A stretch of DNA of 64,000 bases, taken from the NCBI RefSeq assembly GCF_000218685.1, contig NW_006763291.1, positions 2,016,308 to 2,080,307 of the forward strand, read 5' to 3'. The translations under genes were made by a program, and so were the position numbers. The notes beneath the pieces were generated by a model. The model had not been told where the DNA came from. It searched no databases and saw only the letters and a list, made by a program, of their open reading frames with translations. Positions 12,058 through 26,125 of this stretch are shown in pieces (within the stretch, counting starts at the first letter, position 1; each line of letters opens with the position of its first letter). The DNA is from Serpula lacrymans var. lacrymans S7.9. Taxonomy: Eukaryota > Basidiomycota > Agaricomycetes > Boletales > Serpulaceae.

Positions 12058-12559
12058 TCACAAGTGAATCACAACATAAAAAGATCTGGAACTGACCACA
12101 ATCATAGAATTAACTAGCAATGTTTCTCTTGAAAGCGATAACAGAGGCGAGCGCTCGAGCGTAGTTTAACTAGTTATACCTTTTAGTAATTCCTATGCCA
12201 GTGTACTGTTGCAGTAGCAATAATCAAACAATGAATCGTTTTACATATAGATTAGACGCTCGCATGCCAGTGGGAAAGCTTTCTGCAGCCAATCGCGTGC
12301 CGCGAGATGGTCTTTTGAGTTCTTGTACAAGGACATAGTTCGAGGATTAAAGCAGGAGCTAACGTTGGCATATAATATTGTGCGGTATTAACAGCCATGG
12401 TAGCATATTCTGCTTTGTTGATGATATCGATCAACCTGCATACTCATGTTTTCACTTCCCCAGAAACGATATCATCGTTGATACGATACGTACGATACGT
12501 TCGAGTTTGCAGTGGCTACATCTAGCACTCAGCTATACATGTCCTTAACTAACATTTAA
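12058..12559. other. Intergenic
   Basis: Upstream region of the F-box gene on the minus strand. Contains a short direct repeat of GATACGTAC type near 12478-12500. No gene seen. Confidence 0.35.
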
Positions 12560-13038
12560 CTATCCATCAAAACCATGAAGAAGCTGAGTATATTCTTTCA
12601 CCATCTTTAGTGGACTGTCATGGAAGTCTCCAGAGGACTGGAGCATAAATTCTGGTGAGTTGACAGATCTGGAAAGTCCCACTGCGTGTTATCCGGAGGA
12701 CAGCAAGTTACTGGGCATGTACATGTGAGACTCGTGTATATGTGATAATGCTTAGTTCTGAGTTACGAGATTATCAGGTGCGGAAAATACTCACATGAGA
12801 GGCGACGGTACCGCTTGTGAATGCGATCTGTACCATGGGCTCTGCGGGTGTAGACTGTTGCACTGATGAGGTTGGTGTTGGTGAATGCACTGTACCACAG
12901 CCCTTTCGACCACGTCTCGTCTAGTAGCGTATTCGTTTTTCCATTTAGCTGCCAGCACCTATTGATATCCCTGTACACTCGAGAGGTCTTCGAAAAATGC
13001 TTGAATCGAATGTATTCCTCCGCAGTATTCCAGGTCAA
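12560..13038 (-). CDS. Unrecognised two-exon gene fragment
   Basis: Exon 13038-12764 carries a protein-like frame (motifs AEEYIRFKHFSKTSRVYRDI and LDETWSKGLWYSAFTNTNL). It ends at a GTGAGT donor, and the next exon, acceptor ACGCAG near 12676, continues in the right phase with SVNSPEFMLQSS and stops at 12560. The upstream start is not found: the 5' end at 13038 is only where the open frame begins. It may be a short gene with a missed first exon, or a gene relic. No homology recognised. Confidence 0.3.
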
Positions 13039-13678
13039 TCGTGTAGGATTGAAAATATCTCCATGGTCATGGCGCTAACTTAATAAAATCACATTAGCCT
13101 GGATAGCCGCTGGCGATGGATTGCGTGTACAAATCTATAGCCACCGCCTACACTGGGAGGTTGGATCCGTTACTATACAAACCAGTGTGTTCGTGGTTTC
13201 AACTGCATTGACACGATACAATAGTCCTAGACACTGAGTTGAGTATTGACAAAGGCCATAGTCGAGCTTATAGCGCTCTTCGTCGTCCGAAACGCGTCCG
13301 ACGTAACTCGAAACACTTTAGAAAAGCCGCATAATCATCATATCACGCAAAAAAATAAAATAGCATTGCCCACCTAAACGACACAGATTCCCGTCGTTTT
13401 TCGCACTTATTTGCCGCCTTTCCTATCCCCAAAAGATTTTGCCCATCTTTTTTATGCCAAACCGCCAACAGCTTGCTTTCCTGGGATCCTTCCTTGGCAC
13501 ATTCTCCATCCTCTTTGGTTCCTTCCACTACCTGCGCTCAAAGCTTAGGGACGCTGGCTACGACATCTCGCGTATTATTCTCATCGGTTTAGAGCCCCAT
13601 CCTTCACACAGACACGAACACACACACGCCAGTCTCAACGAACCAGAACGTGTCATGCAGACAGGACAACTTTTCGAC

Positions 13679-14930
<1,252 letters not shown>

Positions 14931-15731
14931 GTTGTTCTTGATACCAATGTGTTTTGAGGATTCACTGATTCTGATTCTGGAGGTTTAATGGATTTCTTAG
15001 ATGTGCTGTATCTCTCTGATCTGAAAAGTCATGTGATATCTGTGCTGATTGAGGTTAGAATGAAATTTTCAAAACTTCGCTTGAGATTGGGTTTGAAGTA
15101 GGTTAATAAGTTTTCCTGGACCCCTAGGATCCAGGTTTGAAACGCACAGATCGGTTGTTCGCGTCTTGCCACGAAGGAAGATTTGTGGCCCTTATCCAGG
15201 CAACAGGGTACTTACCTGACTTTGACCCGTCAACCTGTTGACCAAGAGAAGGGCCCACGTCATATTTCGCCTATCTCGGGTAAGATACCAAATTTCCGTG
15301 TAATGCGTTCAAGGACCACTGTCTGGCTTCAAAATTGAGCAATTTCCATGGTTGACAGCATGAGGGGTCTGCTTCTACTGTAGATTTCCTTCTGTGTTGG
15401 CCAAGTAAAATTAAAAGGGGTTGAGTTTTGAGATTACGAGTGGCAGTGGCAGTGTTTTTCAAATGATATCTTTCCACGAAAGATGGGATTTCGCGCTCAA
15501 ATGGCCCAACATTAAGTGGCAGTAGGAAGCAAGTTTTGAGGTGGGAAATCAAGCACTCTTTACAAGACCGATTGAATTATTTACAAGATATGGAAACTTG
15601 TCATTTGGTCAACGAGTTCCCTTCCTATGTAGAGAAATTTACAGTGTATTATGTCCTTGTACCTGTATATACATACCTCCGTGAATATATATTATCTATC
15701 AATGCCAAGTTGTTTCCGTCATAGTGTACAG
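14931..15731. other. Intergenic, convergent 3' ends
   Basis: Between the cytochrome b5 reductase (+) and the UNC80-like gene (-). No coding or RNA feature identified. Confidence 0.4.
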
Positions 15732-18700
15732 TTAGAATCTAAGTGGATCATCCACGTCAACGATCACAGTATCATCCTCTGCTTCCTTCAACATTTCTTC
15801 AAATTCTTCTGAGAGCCATTTCGTTTCCAGCAAAAGTGCTTCAATAGCCTCCCTCTTCGTCCATGCTCTCACTTCATCTACATTTTGATTGGCCTCGAAA
15901 CCATTTTGCATGGGAAGTAACACGTCATAGCCCATATAGGCTTGAACTCGTCGAATTCTCTGATATGTTGCACGTACCAAACTCTGTGATTTGACAGTCG
16001 CGGACTTCGTAAGCTGGTGTATGTCCCGTCCGATACCCTGTGTGGATTCAGTGGATCGCCGTATATCAGTTAAATAATTCTGGCGGACGGGACCAAGATG
16101 CACGATATGATGTGGTGAGGTGCCTCCGGGGGATAACGTTGAAAACCGCTCAAAACCGGCTTGCCACATATCAGCATTGGGAGCTGGTGGCAAGACATGA
16201 ATAGGCTGAGTATTTGGGGCTGATGATACATTGGAATGGATACTAGATATTCGCCGACGTGGCTTAGAGAAGATCGAAGACGATAAACGACGTCCCCGAG
16301 GGATCGTCGCACTTGTGAATTGTAATCGTAATTCTTGGTCCAGAAGGGCAACCTTTTCTTGACCCAATAGTCGCAGCTGTAGCTGCAGAGGGTTTCGACA
16401 TAAGCATACAAGCTCAAGCAAAGACCATAGCATATAATCTACGATTCTTGGCTGCGAGAGCACTAATTCTGAACGTCGACGAATGTCGGGAGGCGCTATA
16501 TTGAAGGGGTTGCCGATGGAGCCTAGACTAGAACGGGGTGATTGCAAGGGAGACGGGGGAGCGGATTGGTCCAAACGATTGATGGCGAACCTCGCATCTC
16601 CTTCAACAAGAAGCGATTTGAGGAAGGACGCCACACGAGCCCATATGCCTGTAAGAGCAATTGAAAGATCGTCTTCTGCACGGACTATAATGGCCTTGAT
16701 GACTTGAAGGGAAGCGAAAATAGTCATAATCCTTTCCGTACTTGACCTCAGGTGACGCTTAACCAGGGATTTGGCTCGTTCAGGAGAGTGAGAGGGTTTC
16801 TGACTGCGAATCTTTGCCTGGCACGCTGTCATGGCGTATGATAAAAGTCGCATCCACGCGTTGGCATGTGTATCCCGTCGCCAAGTATCCGTATGATGCC
16901 CATCTGCAACAATAACAGCCGCTGTCTTCAACTTCAACACTAGTGGTAAAACCACTCCCATCAGCAAGCTATGTGAAGGGGGAAGTCTCTCGATCTCTGC
17001 AAGCACGTCCGCGCCATGGAATGACACAGCCTGCGATAAAAGATGGACAAGACTAGAGCTAGCAGACGCCAAGGATGGTAGCTCCTCGCGAAACTTTGCT
17101 AGGTACGCTTCCAAACCTGCTCTGCACACTTCAGTTACAACGAGACGGCAAAACGACGAGTCATTCGTGTACACGAGATCGGATGAAAGCTGAGCGATGG
17201 CTTCGTAAACGCCGGCAAAGCCAACAGACGATGCGTAGACAGCCATGACTGATGCAAGATTTTGTAGTATTGAAAGTGTCTCCTTTGAACCAGGTCGATC
17301 CACCCTGAGCAAGCATAATCGAGAGAAATCAGACAGGAAACTGGCGATTTGCTCGCTTTGATTAGCCGATTCTCGAGGCGTAAGCTTGACAAGCTCAAAT
17401 AGCCGCTGGAAGGTGGCCGAAGTTAACTTGCCTCCAGCGCGGATGAAGGCATTGACGAGTGATAAGTAATCTGTGCGCATAGAAGCAACATCGCAGGGGG
17501 TTTTGGACATATTATGGAGAATCCCCCCTAGGAATGCTTCCTGGTATAGATCACCGAGGTCCAAATCGGCCACTGATTGGGCTGGTAGAACATCCGACGG
17601 TTTGAGCTTCGCTGTTGCACGAATAAGTATGACCCCTAGCGCTTCGATTCCCTCTCTGAGAACTGGCTTTGCACTTTGTGACTGGCAGAATGATGGCGCC
17701 AAATACCTTAATAGCCGCAAAAAGTGCGCAGCCCGTAGAATAGTTGGATCGTGAGCGATGACCGTTAAAAACAATCGTACAAAATCATCCATCCGCAAGC
17801 GCTTTGTCTCGTACTCTTGGGGAAGATTGATAATGATATTGTCCTTCCTTGGATTTTCAGCAGGTCGAAGGGAGGCAAGAAAGGTCTGGGGCTTTTCTTC
17901 TGCCGTAATGACCATCAGCGCTTCTCGTTCTTGCATTCGATTTGAATTATGAATTCCAGCAGCATCAGGTGCGCCAGAAGATATGTCTTTCTGAAGTGTG
18001 GACAAAAGAGTGTATATACTCTGTGTGATCCATTCACCTTCGTTGCTGGAAGCTACAATATGAGCCATAGTGTCCAGGCTTTGGAAAAGGAATGTCGTAT
18101 GATGAAGAGCGTAGAAACGATTCGCAGCGTACTCGATGGCCTGTCTAATGCCAATATGAGACTCCGCTTCAGCATAAACTTTAATAACAGCAGGTATGAA
18201 AAGAGGATATCCGCCTCCAGAGGTGAACAGACGGCGGAAACGAGTACTCGCCACCATAAGCGCTGCAAAAACGGGAACATCAACGTTATATCGGCGATAG
18301 AAGTACAGTTCTCTTACCGATCATAGAATGTGAGACAATCCCTATATCGTCACCATGAACAAGTAGAATTCTGTTGAGTCCATCAATCAAGACAGCCAGT
18401 TCGTTACGATCACTCAGGTGGCGAGACATGGATCGAAAAATCTGAGCAATCAAGAGTAGGTAACTGCGTGATAGCATTAAAGATAGGCCCCTTAAGCTAG
18501 CGTCAAGCGATAGACCAATTCGTTGTGAGTGAAGTGTGTGTGGAATAAAGTCGACTAGTTCCAAGGGTTTTACCTCTGTTGAACAATCTTTCGATGGAAG
18601 AACCAGCCTTGACATAGTCTTCCGAACTTGCTGTACATCATGAGGATGGCGCTTTAACATGGTTAAAAAGAGCATATTCTGGGATAGGCGGATCATAGTA

Positions 18701-21700
18701 ATCCAAAGCAGACTGGGAGGCGTTTCGTATGGGTTACGCGAGAGCTGGAGATCTCTGGGAAACATTGGCCCGGAAGGAGATGATGCAGAAAACCATAAAG
18801 AACCTGTCGGAATAAGAAACATATCTACTTTTGCTCGACGTAGCTCTCGAATGGACATATCGCTGACTTGAGTGACGAGCTTTGATAAAATTGGGACGGA
18901 AAGCGCGAAACCGTAAAGAGCTTCATGGGTTTCCGATTCCCGAGCAGAAAATTTTAGAAACCCAGTCAGATTATTGAAAGCATAGTGAGTCAGAGCGGGG
19001 GGAAGCAGAGTCCGAATGTGAAGGAAAGCGCGGATCGTAGTTATGGCGGACGCAAGTTGACCGTCTCCCAGAAGATCAAATATAGGGCGAGTCGGTAGTA
19101 TGGGATCATTACGCATCATGTCTAGAAGAACACCGCGGGCGGCGCTCGCCACAGCGAAGTGCTGATCAAAGACCAATGAAGCAAGTTGTGGAAAGATAGC
19201 TGCTAGTGAGGGTACAAACACCGCACGACGCTTCGTACGACCAAGGTGGTTAGATGAACCAAGAGAAGGATGCTCAGATGCATCGCTCGAAGAACGTGGC
19301 TTTGTAGGAGTGGATAAAGGAGACATAGTGGGTGAGGATGAGAACTGCTCGACGCTACCATCCATGCGATCGATTCGATAGCTTGGAAGTAATGATAATG
19401 GTGTCATAACCCACTCCCACTTCTGATCGGCGGGTCTACTGTCTTCCATCCAACCTACTTCAGACAGACGCCTGCGTAACTCAGGAGGCAGGTGGCTATG
19501 CGAATCGTCCGTGTCGTCTTCCCTGACATACAAACTAGAGCCGATATCTGTTGCAATGAATGGAAGTGGATCTCGAGCTAGCTTGAAGGGCCTGCGACTT
19601 TTTCGATCCACAATGTAATTCTGTGATAATATCTGAAACCGCTGATTTATCAGCGTACCCATTCCCTGGATAGAACGAAGTTTCGTGACATGATCACTAT
19701 TGCAAAGTCAAATGAGCAATCTTGCACAAGCAGCGAGTTATTGAATATACCTGCACAGATCGCTTTTTATAAGTGACAAGAAATCTGAAGCGTTCTTCTC
19801 TATACATTGCATAAAAACGGAACATGTCTGTAAATGACGTTAGAAGATATATGTCAGAGAGTAGTTTGACCCACAGAATGTACCACTCGCTGATCAACAT
19901 TATGGAGGCACTGTGTCCATAGGAACGGTCCAATTCGCTTGTAATCGTCAACAAGCAATGACATGGAGATTGTAACGAGGAGCTCGAGAGTAGGAAGAAT
20001 GACATTCCTGGGAAGCGATGCAATGAATTGTGCCCTTGCAGAAAAGATAGTCATAATTTCTGTATTTCCGTCCGCAATGTTACTACGAAAGATACTGCCG
20101 TCATGTTTGAAGGGCAGTACCATAGTACTTCGGCGCTGATTGATTTAACAGTTGAAAAAAGGAGCATTAAGAAGATCAGACCACTTACCTGATGAGATAC
20201 CCGTAAGCCCTCTTGTGCTGTTATGTATAGCGCTTCCAATTTGTTCATCGAGTTGACTATCTCGTCTAACGCATCTTCATCGATTGGATCCTCCAATCCT
20301 TGAATTTCGGCCCCAACATCTGATTGCAGAAGCCAAGTGATAGCAATCGAATACCATCCTAATCTATACAAGGACTTGAGTTGAGGTACATAAGACATTG
20401 AACTGTCGATACTCACCGCTTGAGGGACCGAGTAAACAGTCTAATCTGATTAAAAAGTACGAGGAGCAATATTCGTTGCGATAAAGGCACTAAAGTAGTA
20501 TGCTCCTAATCCACGAGTAATGTCAAAATGGCCCATTCCAATAAGAAAAGAAAGCTTACCATCGCCTCTAAAATGATTCCAAGCCTAGCCTCCAGAACAG
20601 AGAAGAACCTCACTGCAGTTACAGTCAGAGAATCTGGATACTGGAGTATAATATGACACAATTGGTAGAGCAGACTTAGAGAGACTCATACCAGCAAGCC
20701 ATTATGAACTTGGTGTGAACGTTCGACCGATGCGATCAGCTCAGTTAGTATGACCATCTGACCCAACCTGACTTTTCCCCACGATAGCTCCCCATTTCCC
20801 GTTCCATCCCCCCCGACTCCACTGATGAGCGCGACGCAAATCATTTCGGGATCTCGGATCCAAAAATCTGGAGAAAATCGAGATAAAGCTGTTAAAATCA
20901 AGAGCTGATTCACAATAGCCAGCTCTTTGGTCGACGCAGCGCATGCAAACAGTGGTTTGAAGAAGAGTTGAGGGTAGACTTGGGCAATATCGCCCAAAAT
21001 TCGGGAGAGAGGTAAACAAGGATAAGGGGGTGGATCTATAACCAGTCTCTGTGTAGCATATTATAGTCCATCAGCATTAAGAGTAGCGACCATCACTTAC
21101 ATCATGTAAGGATGACATAGATTCCGTGAACAGAGGTCTGCGAACACTGTCAGGAAGTACTTTGAATAAGGTGGACAGGAGCTTCAAGATGACAGGCCAA
21201 TCATCATTGGCAAGCTGACAAGAAAAATAAATTCATAAATTCGACCTGGCAAACGAAATAGAGGTAACACCAACAGATGTATGTTACTCACACAGCACTG
21301 AATCGTCCTTTCAAAACTATCCTGCCACTCTGATTTTTCATTATACCATTGTGAGATGATTCTCTCTGCAAAACCGGACAAATTCGGAGCATCGGCTAGG
21401 CGGAGTATATCCAGTATCACTTTGACATATTGTTTCCGGACCTCAATAGCTTGCTTTCCTGTGAGACATTGAACTTCGATGAATACTCGCGTTTGTAATA
21501 TGTAAACAACGAGCTCCGCGTCCTTCATAGTACTGGCATCGATAACCTTTTTAGGGAGGAGAGCTAATGCTGCATAGCTAAAAGTGATAAGTTTGCGGAC
21601 ATTTATCGATTCAGTCAAAGGATTAAGAGGTGCTGATGATCTCGGCTGTGGCCAATACACCTGAAAAGAATCGACATGAATACGAACATCCTTCAAAAAG

Positions 21701-23249
21701 GACGAGTACTTACTTCCAAATAATTATGGAAAATCCACCTCCGGTGTGACTCCACGCCAAAATTTATGCTTTGGACTAGAGCTTCTGCTACAAACATATT
21801 CCTTACATCTGCCTCGTCGAAGTCTGCTGGCAGCTTCCCGTCGACTTCTGCTTCCAATAAATATGTGGCTAAAACACCGCATGTTCCTGAGCGTATTTGC
21901 GAAATCAGCTCTTTGATTACGGCCGTTTCAGAGAGATTTTGATGTTGAACAGACATAGCTGCAAGGAGAGAAAAGAGAGCCCGTACCAAAGACCGAAAGT
22001 CATCGGGGGCATTAACTTTGAAAGACCCATCCCGCGGGAATAATAGTGATGTCAGTACACCGATAATCCTGTTCCTCACAGAAGAAGGATTGGATGCGGC
22101 TTTACAGCACCATAGACAGCGTTGAACAGCAAACTGGAATATACTTTAGTCTAATCAAAGTTATTCAGTTGCACAGACACCAACCTCATGAGATGCAGGT
22201 TTCCAAGCCTTCACGGCGACTTCAAAAGCCTCGATTGCAAGCCACCTATCTTCTTCCATAGACTTTCCAATATCCAGAGACACGAACGGAACTAATAATG
22301 TGGATAAAGCGATATTTTCGTGCGGTAGACACGATGGATTCCGAGAAGAGTAACGAAGGACTGCTTCATGCAAAGATTTGGTTGAAGATATCTGCGCCAA
22401 GGAGTATAAGGATTGCGGTCTACGAATATCATTCTTCTGATTGAGAGTAGCTGTACTCATATTTGTGGCCGAGGACAGTGCCGAATTGGACATGAAAGGC
22501 AGATACAAAGAAGACCCCATAGTTCCCAATGTCGGCTCACGGTCACTCTGCGCAACGCTAGGAGCCTCATCCGTCCGAGCAGTCCAGCATATTCGGAACA
22601 CTTCGTCTGAAAATTTACGAGAATCATCAATAGCAGCTTCACGAGCATGCTCGACGACCTGCCGAAAGCCTAACCTCGCCAGACGAGAAGGCTTTGGAGT
22701 TTGAGGACGAGAAGGCGGTAAAGTCTGAGTACTGCTTGTATGCGATGCTGCTGAAGAGGGTGAATCGGGGCGAGATGTAGCTGAAGGAACGACATGCTGG
22801 CGTAACCTGTCCCAGCGTACTCTAGATGGTGTCCTCGATGGCGGCGCACCTGATTTTTCTGAAGCGGGAGTCGAGCTGGAGGTCTTAGTATCAGATCTTA
22901 GAGAAGAAACGAGCTTCGGAGGCGGTGTACTCTTTTCTAGAACGTAAGAAACGTCTTCGTCAGGAGCCACGACCGGCGACTGAACCAAGGGCTCTTCAGT
23001 CCAATTACCGGCGACGATCTTTTCCGAGGACGGATCGTCTCGTCTATTCATAAACGTCTGCAAGGTTGACGCTTTGGAAGCTAGTCGGGTATGCCTCCGT
23101 CCTTCATCATTTCCACTATCACCAGACTCTCCTACCAGGCTCTCTGATTGACTTGAAGAGGTATTTGTCGAGTCATGAGAAAATAACCTTCTTTGTAAAG
23201 GCTTGAAGCCAGAAGGCCTTCTGGGAGTCGCGTCAGTCTTTCTGGGCAT
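15732..23249 (-). CDS. Very large helical-repeat protein, UNC80-like (2302 aa)
   Basis: Twelve exons on the minus strand (23249-22185, 22133-21714, 21660-21292, 21214-21101, 21048-20692, 20640-20560, 20505-20417, 20363-20189, 20135-19884, 19827-19751, 19696-18318, 18262-15732) join in phase with no stop, giving 2302 residues. The first 280 residues are Ser/Thr/Pro-rich with arginines. The rest is alpha-helical and Leu-rich, HEAT/ARM-like, with no catalytic motif. Just past the last splice junction, FRRLFTSGGGYPLFIPAVIK and IEYAANRFYALHHTTFLFQS resemble the conserved C-terminal region of fungal UNC80-domain proteins. Animal UNC80 is a scaffold of the NALCN channel, whose fungal relative is Cch1. 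That link is from memory of the family and is not shown here. Alternatives include another giant scaffold. Confidence 0.5.
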
Positions 23250-23975
23250 TCGGGAGCTTCTAGCTAATAGCGAGAGCGAGAGCTTGGATCATACACGTCA
23301 GCGAAACTGGCCCGTAAAGGATGACCAGAGCCTTGACTTGGACAGCAAATTTGGAAAGTTAAAGAGAGAACAATTCAGTGCTGACTCGGAGTCAACAGAA
23401 TTAAGTATGAGTTGTAGTCAGGTGTGGCGGTGTAATTGGAATACAGCTTTCGGTGTTTATCTATGTATACTCTAAGCTTAGACCGTGACGTCTTAGACCT
23501 TCACAACAGAAAACTCAATCGTACCTGTACTCAGCACTCAGCAGTGAGCTCAACGAACATTCCGTATGTACACAACCAACATGGAATAAAGACATGCAAC
23601 GTAATACAATTGGGAGTAATATACATTTGTAACCAACTTGCGAGGAAACCTGCAATGTAGTCGTGCTCGAAAAACTTGGGTCATGTTCGTATCGTCCTGA
23701 AGAATAAGGGTGCTGGAATGCAAGGAACTTTGAAGCAATGCATATTTTGGAAAGTATTGAATTTGGCAAGGACCACGCGGAAAGAATGGATGACGAGCAT
23801 AAAGTGGTTCCAGAATTAATTTTTGCCCCGAGGCGGATTATGCATTAAAGGCATAAGATAATGTACTTGGTGCACGAACGCGGTTACCGAAGATATTCAG
23901 CGAACGCGGCGGGGTGGCCTGCCGTGAGTCTGTGCTCCAGCTGGGGGACAAATTTTGAGTAATCTGCAAAACTGT
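23250..23975. other. Intergenic
   Basis: Upstream of the UNC80-like gene and downstream of the RRM gene, both on the minus strand. ORFs here are short with no family features. Confidence 0.4.
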
Positions 23976-25648
23976 TTAATACAAAGCTTGCCTGGAACTT
24001 GTAGCCGAACTCGACCTGGATATCGTGTTTGCTTGAGATAGATGGTAGGCTAAGTTGGACGTAAGATAAGGAGACGCAAAGGCAAAGACATTATGGGTAT
24101 CTCCAGGAAGTCCACTGGAAATAAACTTGTCCATTTGGTGTGTGCTGCGTGTCTGGTTATCTTGGTTGGTGAAAAAAGGAACAGCAGCAGCAGATGAGGA
24201 GCAACCATTGAGTACAAAGGGTGTCGCAAAGGGATTCAGGCCAAAGGTTGATGTTTTATTCTCGATACGGAGGTGTCCAGGATGAAGAGGAGCATGAGCA
24301 TTTCCAATCGCAGAAAATGTGTCTTGCATGTAACGCACATCCACAGGGAGGTCGGTATATGACTGGGTCTGAAGAGTCTCTTTGGCTTCTCGAGCATTTG
24401 AAACCATCGCGTACTCCACCACGGCAGACACTGTATTAGCTTGCTGTTCACTTAAAGAACGATCAAGGAGCCTCATCGTTTTGATTTCGCCAAATGGACA
24501 AAAGAGAGGGTGCAAGTCACTTTGTTGAGAAAAGAGTAAGAAGGGTAGATGTGTCACGAGCAACCTAGCTGTGGGAACAAATGTAGTGTTTGAACACTTA
24601 TCGCCTTCATTTGTGGGCAACGCGGGGGAAGAACCAAAACAAGCATCAACGTCAGATAAAGTAGTTGACAGAGGTGATGCAAGCATCATTGAACGGTCTT
24701 CGCCATCCAGGAATCCTGTAATGGGTTAGACTAATAGTCGGCCTAATGCCATTGAATGAATCACCTTGAGAGCGTTGAACAACAGCCCAAGATATATCGA
24801 TAGTGTGGCCCCTATGTCAAGTCAGTGAATTTAGCTTAAGCAAGACGTCCGAGGTCATCACTTTATTTGAGTTCGAGACATAGAGCTTATCACCCTTTTC
24901 GCTTCCTCGTGGGTCGACATAACTACAAACCCGCGGCGGCGAGACGCATTATCGACAGTGGCGAGGATAACAGTGTGAGTTACTGTGCCATACCGAGAGA
25001 ACATATTGGCAAACTCCGCCCTGAAAGAGCGTTATCAACAAGATAGAACTTCACGTAATAGACTTACTTCGATAAGTCAAAAGGCAATCCGAGAACGTAG
25101 AGATTCCTGCGAGAGTCGATTTCTTTAGAATTTCCTTGAAAAGGTTTTGGACCAATAACAGGGGTCACGATTCTTGATGAAGTAATTTGGACAGGTTCAT
25201 TCAGACAGGTGAGTTATTTTATACGCACAAAGGCATTCCAAGTATGTTATATCCAGACATGCATAAAGCCTTTCTAATGACAACGGTGGGGAGGAAAAGT
25301 TAGCGAATCCCTAAAAATGTATTTTAAACTATAAACAGCTCAACTTGAAGTTGTCATAGGTGGAAAATGACAGCTCTATGTGTCCCCCGTTGAAAGCGGT
25401 GCGCCGTTCCTCTGAGCAGTGCACGTCTCCTGGGTGTTGGGATTAGTAATCGTACCAGCGTCTCATTATATGCGCGAAAGCAGGTACCTATAAGGTTTCT
25501 AAATACAGACGTAATGTCGCAAACTTTTGCTTGTTTAGCAGATGGGAAGTAAGCAAGAATTCTGGAAAACGTTACAGGAGCACGAATACTGACCACCCTT
25601 TGGAATATTTTCAACCTTCACGACGAATGCACAGGTATCGCGATTCAT
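23976..25648 (-). CDS. RNA-binding protein with three RRM-like domains (424 aa)
   Basis: Eight exons (25648-25597, 25529-25488, 25429-25345, 25273-25229, 25172-25068, 25020-24862, 24811-24765, 24715-23976) keep phase throughout and give 424 residues. The middle domain is a canonical RRM: RNP2 NLYVLGLPF and RNP1 RRGFVVM, followed by the fourth strand TIDISWAVV. The N-terminal 80 residues form a diverged RRM (FVVKVENIPK, then VCDITSVFRNLIG, then HIELSFSTYDNF). A third begins with ARLLVTHLPF and continues with GEIKTMRLLD and AVVEYAM. The C-terminus is disordered, with Ser/Asn/Phe-rich patches. The target RNA is unknown; multi-RRM fungal proteins of this kind act in mRNA fate or meiosis. It shares a 477-bp divergent promoter region with the RAD51-like gene. 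Confidence 0.78.
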
Positions 25649-26125
25649 AGTTCAATGGTCTGGGAAATCAAATTACGTATGCTTGGGGAGGGATCGCAAA
25701 AAGGTGAAACAAGAAAAAGGTTGATAGGGAAGCGCTGAGACTATCTTAAAAGCGTACAGAGGGAAAAGAAAGCAAGAAGAAACGGAACAAGAATGTCCGG
25801 CAGTATCCGCAACGCGCATAGACTTTATCTATGGTTCTCACGCGTTTTGATCATGTGATAATGAATTTAGATCACGTGCAAACGGACGATGGCCTCGGAT
25901 ATGGTCGGACCCATGTCCGTCACCAGCAATGCCAATGACTATGTACTCAGGCGAGCATGCCAGTCATTTCCTGAATTTGAAATATACTAGTATTCATGTT
26001 GTTCTCGTATATTGATGAGTGTCACCTCACGGAGTAGTTTAGATTCCAGTTTTCATCACGCTTCGAACCAAAACAGCTCCCTGTTTCAGGATTAGAGTTA
26101 TCTTCAAGTTGCTGCAGTCGCTGTC
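25649..26125. promoter_or_regulatory. Divergent promoter region, RRM (-) / RAD51-like (+)
   Basis: No coding segment. Contains two GATCACGTGC/TGATCATGTGA-like E-box-type motifs near 25846-25882 (CATGTG and CACGTG cores), which could bind bHLH regulators. This is a suggestion from sequence only. Confidence 0.35.
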
